The notes beneath the pieces are model-generated. The model did not search any database. It was given only the letters and a program-made list of their open reading frames with translations, and had not been told where the DNA came from. Below are positions 63,171 through 64,000 of a stretch of DNA of 64,000 nt, in pieces. The stretch spans positions 124,001 to 188,000 of the forward strand of contig NZ_JAMYFE010000049.1 of NCBI RefSeq assembly GCF_024129865.1. Direction: 5' to 3'. Every line of letters starts with the position of its first letter. Position 1 is the first letter of the stretch. Source of the stretch: Stieleria tagensis. Its GTDB lineage: Bacteria > Planctomycetota > Planctomycetia > Pirellulales > Pirellulaceae. The translations under genes and the position numbers were made by a program.

Positions 63171-63504
63171 TGGTGAACAACCGCAAATCGGTCTTTGGTG
63201 GGATAACGGTGCGACGATCGTTGCGTTCCCTGTCTCTCCGGGACACCCCGACTCAGAAACGGGGCTATGCGACAGCGATGATTCGCACAATGACTGCTGG
63301 CCCGACGCGGCGATGCTGCTGGACGCCGAACCAGATGATGAGTACTTCTCGGTCCCGCGAGGGCGAGTGAAGTACGATCCCACGCGGAAGATCTCGATCA
63401 TCTTCCACGGGAATCGTACGGATGAGTCTCGCCTTCCTTTGATTGCTTCCAAATTCCAACTGCAGAAATGGGAAGCTCGCAAGGACGGCCACTATGTCAT
63501 TTAA
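63163..63504 (+). CDS. Unknown small protein
   Basis: 113 residues from ATG 63163, inside the end of the MazG-like gene. It is acidic, with IGLWWDNGATIVAFP near the start and DCWPDAAMLLDAEPDDEYFSVPRGRV in the middle. No family is recognised. It may be a small immunity-type or accessory protein; nothing more can be supported. Confidence 0.5.
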   Translation: MSNGEQPQIGLWWDNGATIVAFPVSPGHPDSETGLCDSDDSHNDCWPDAAMLLDAEPDDEYFSVPRGRVKYDPTRKISIIFHGNRTDESRLPLIASKFQLQKWEARKDGHYVI

Positions 63505-63531
63505 AAAACCACGACTCTCGGTGAAACGCTT

Positions 63532-64000
63532 TTGTCTGCAAGAAATCAACCCGATACTTTCCCAGCTCGAATCATTGCTCTCGATCGCGTGCATCTGGAA
63601 CAGTGTTTCTGGCCGCGAAGGCGTTTCTTGTGGTTGAGCGTCCGACGACCCGGCAGCCGATTCGCGGTATGTCAGTCCGAACTTGCGGCCCTCTCACGTT
63701 GTGACGTGATGCTGCACGAATGGGATGTCGAAGATCCACCGATTCCCCTTCCGCGATTCGTCCTTCAATCTCGCCAGGCGGTCAAGATTGCGAATTGGCT
63801 GACAAGGCACAATCAAGTTCTCGCGGGCGGCGATGTGGATCTTGTCATTCAAAGTGAACTGCCCAGCAGTCAACTTTCGGCGATTGTTGAGGTTACCGCG
63901 ACGACGCTGAATTGGCCGATAGAAAATCAGTCAAGTGTTCGCCCACATCTCCACACGCGCTTGTTACTCGAGATGGCCACGGCCTCGACTTCGCTCGAAC
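63532..64000 (+). CDS. Unknown protein, runs off the right edge
   Basis: An open frame of 156 codons from TTG 63532 to the window end with no stop; the frame is closed on the left by the TAA of the preceding gene (63502-63504). Residues such as RFVLQSRQAVKIANWLTRHN and DVDLVIQSELPSSQ have normal protein character. No family is recognised. The start may instead be a later GTG (about 63589). Confidence 0.5.
   Translation, partial: MSARNQPDTFPARIIALDRVHLEQCFWPRRRFLWLSVRRPGSRFAVCQSELAALSRCDVMLHEWDVEDPPIPLPRFVLQSRQAVKIANWLTRHNQVLAGGDVDLVIQSELPSSQLSAIVEVTATTLNWPIENQSSVRPHLHTRLLLEMATASTSLE

Noticed and set aside
63494-63637. 47-codon frame starting at ATG 63494
   Set aside because: Overlaps the longer open frame that continues to the window end; no motif or ribosome site.

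Overview
The window looks like a chromosome segment of a planctomycete-type bacterium (Pirellulales-like). This is an inference from mid-50s G+C by eye, frequent GTG/TTG starts with weak Shine-Dalgarno sites, many large single-copy proteins, and family types common in that phylum (polyserine proteins, leucine-rich repeat proteins, CPxCG-type zinc proteins). No rRNA, tRNA or CRISPR array was seen. Most of the window is accessory: a phage-tail/glycosylation cluster, two adjoining antiviral defence islands, a serine-recombinase element, and a run of small nucleotide-metabolism genes.

1-12.85 kb (+ strand). One tightly overlapping transcription unit. It begins with the end of a phage tail tape-measure gene, then an unknown tail-type gene and a 976-residue protein with about 600 residues of serine-rich repeat. 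A Cys-rich protein, a GT25-sulfotransferase fusion, two tandem paralogous GT2-type glycosyltransferases, a GT8-like transferase, a radical SAM enzyme, a proline-rich protein and a truncated glycosyltransferase follow. My reading is a tail or surface fibre with its own decoration enzymes.

12.85-31.8 kb. First defence block. A + strand pair (GYF/coiled-coil giant protein and SNF2 helicase) converges with a - strand operon (small protein, 2145-aa DruE/DrmA-like DUF1998 helicase, NERD-UvrD helicase, unknown 351-aa protein). The giant protein and the small protein share a homologous domain, tying the two arms together. A leucine-rich repeat gene and a zinc-ribbon gene lie at its right side.

31.85-48.75 kb (- strand). 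Second defence block: DUF499 ATPase, DUF3780, DUF1156 methyltransferase and PLD-SNF2 helicase (a recurrent DISARM-related gene set), continued by a DUF4238 protein and a protein with six treble-clef repeats fused to a HEPN ribonuclease-like domain. A divergent XRE regulator sits at its head, and McrBC lies upstream.

48.8-54.8 kb (+ strand). A large serine recombinase in an operon with two ParB/RepB-like proteins and two proteins made of homing-endonuclease-associated repeats. It is preceded by a nonsense-mutated partial copy of the recombinase. Each copy is preceded by the same 35-bp site.

55-64 kb. Small genes: two SLOG-fold proteins, a NADAR N-glycosidase, a DUF429 protein, HAD and MazG-like enzymes, a lipoprotein, small membrane and zinc proteins, and several unknowns. 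Two inverted-repeat pairs sharing a TTGTAAATT core bracket 55.84-59.54 kb. A last gene runs off the right edge.
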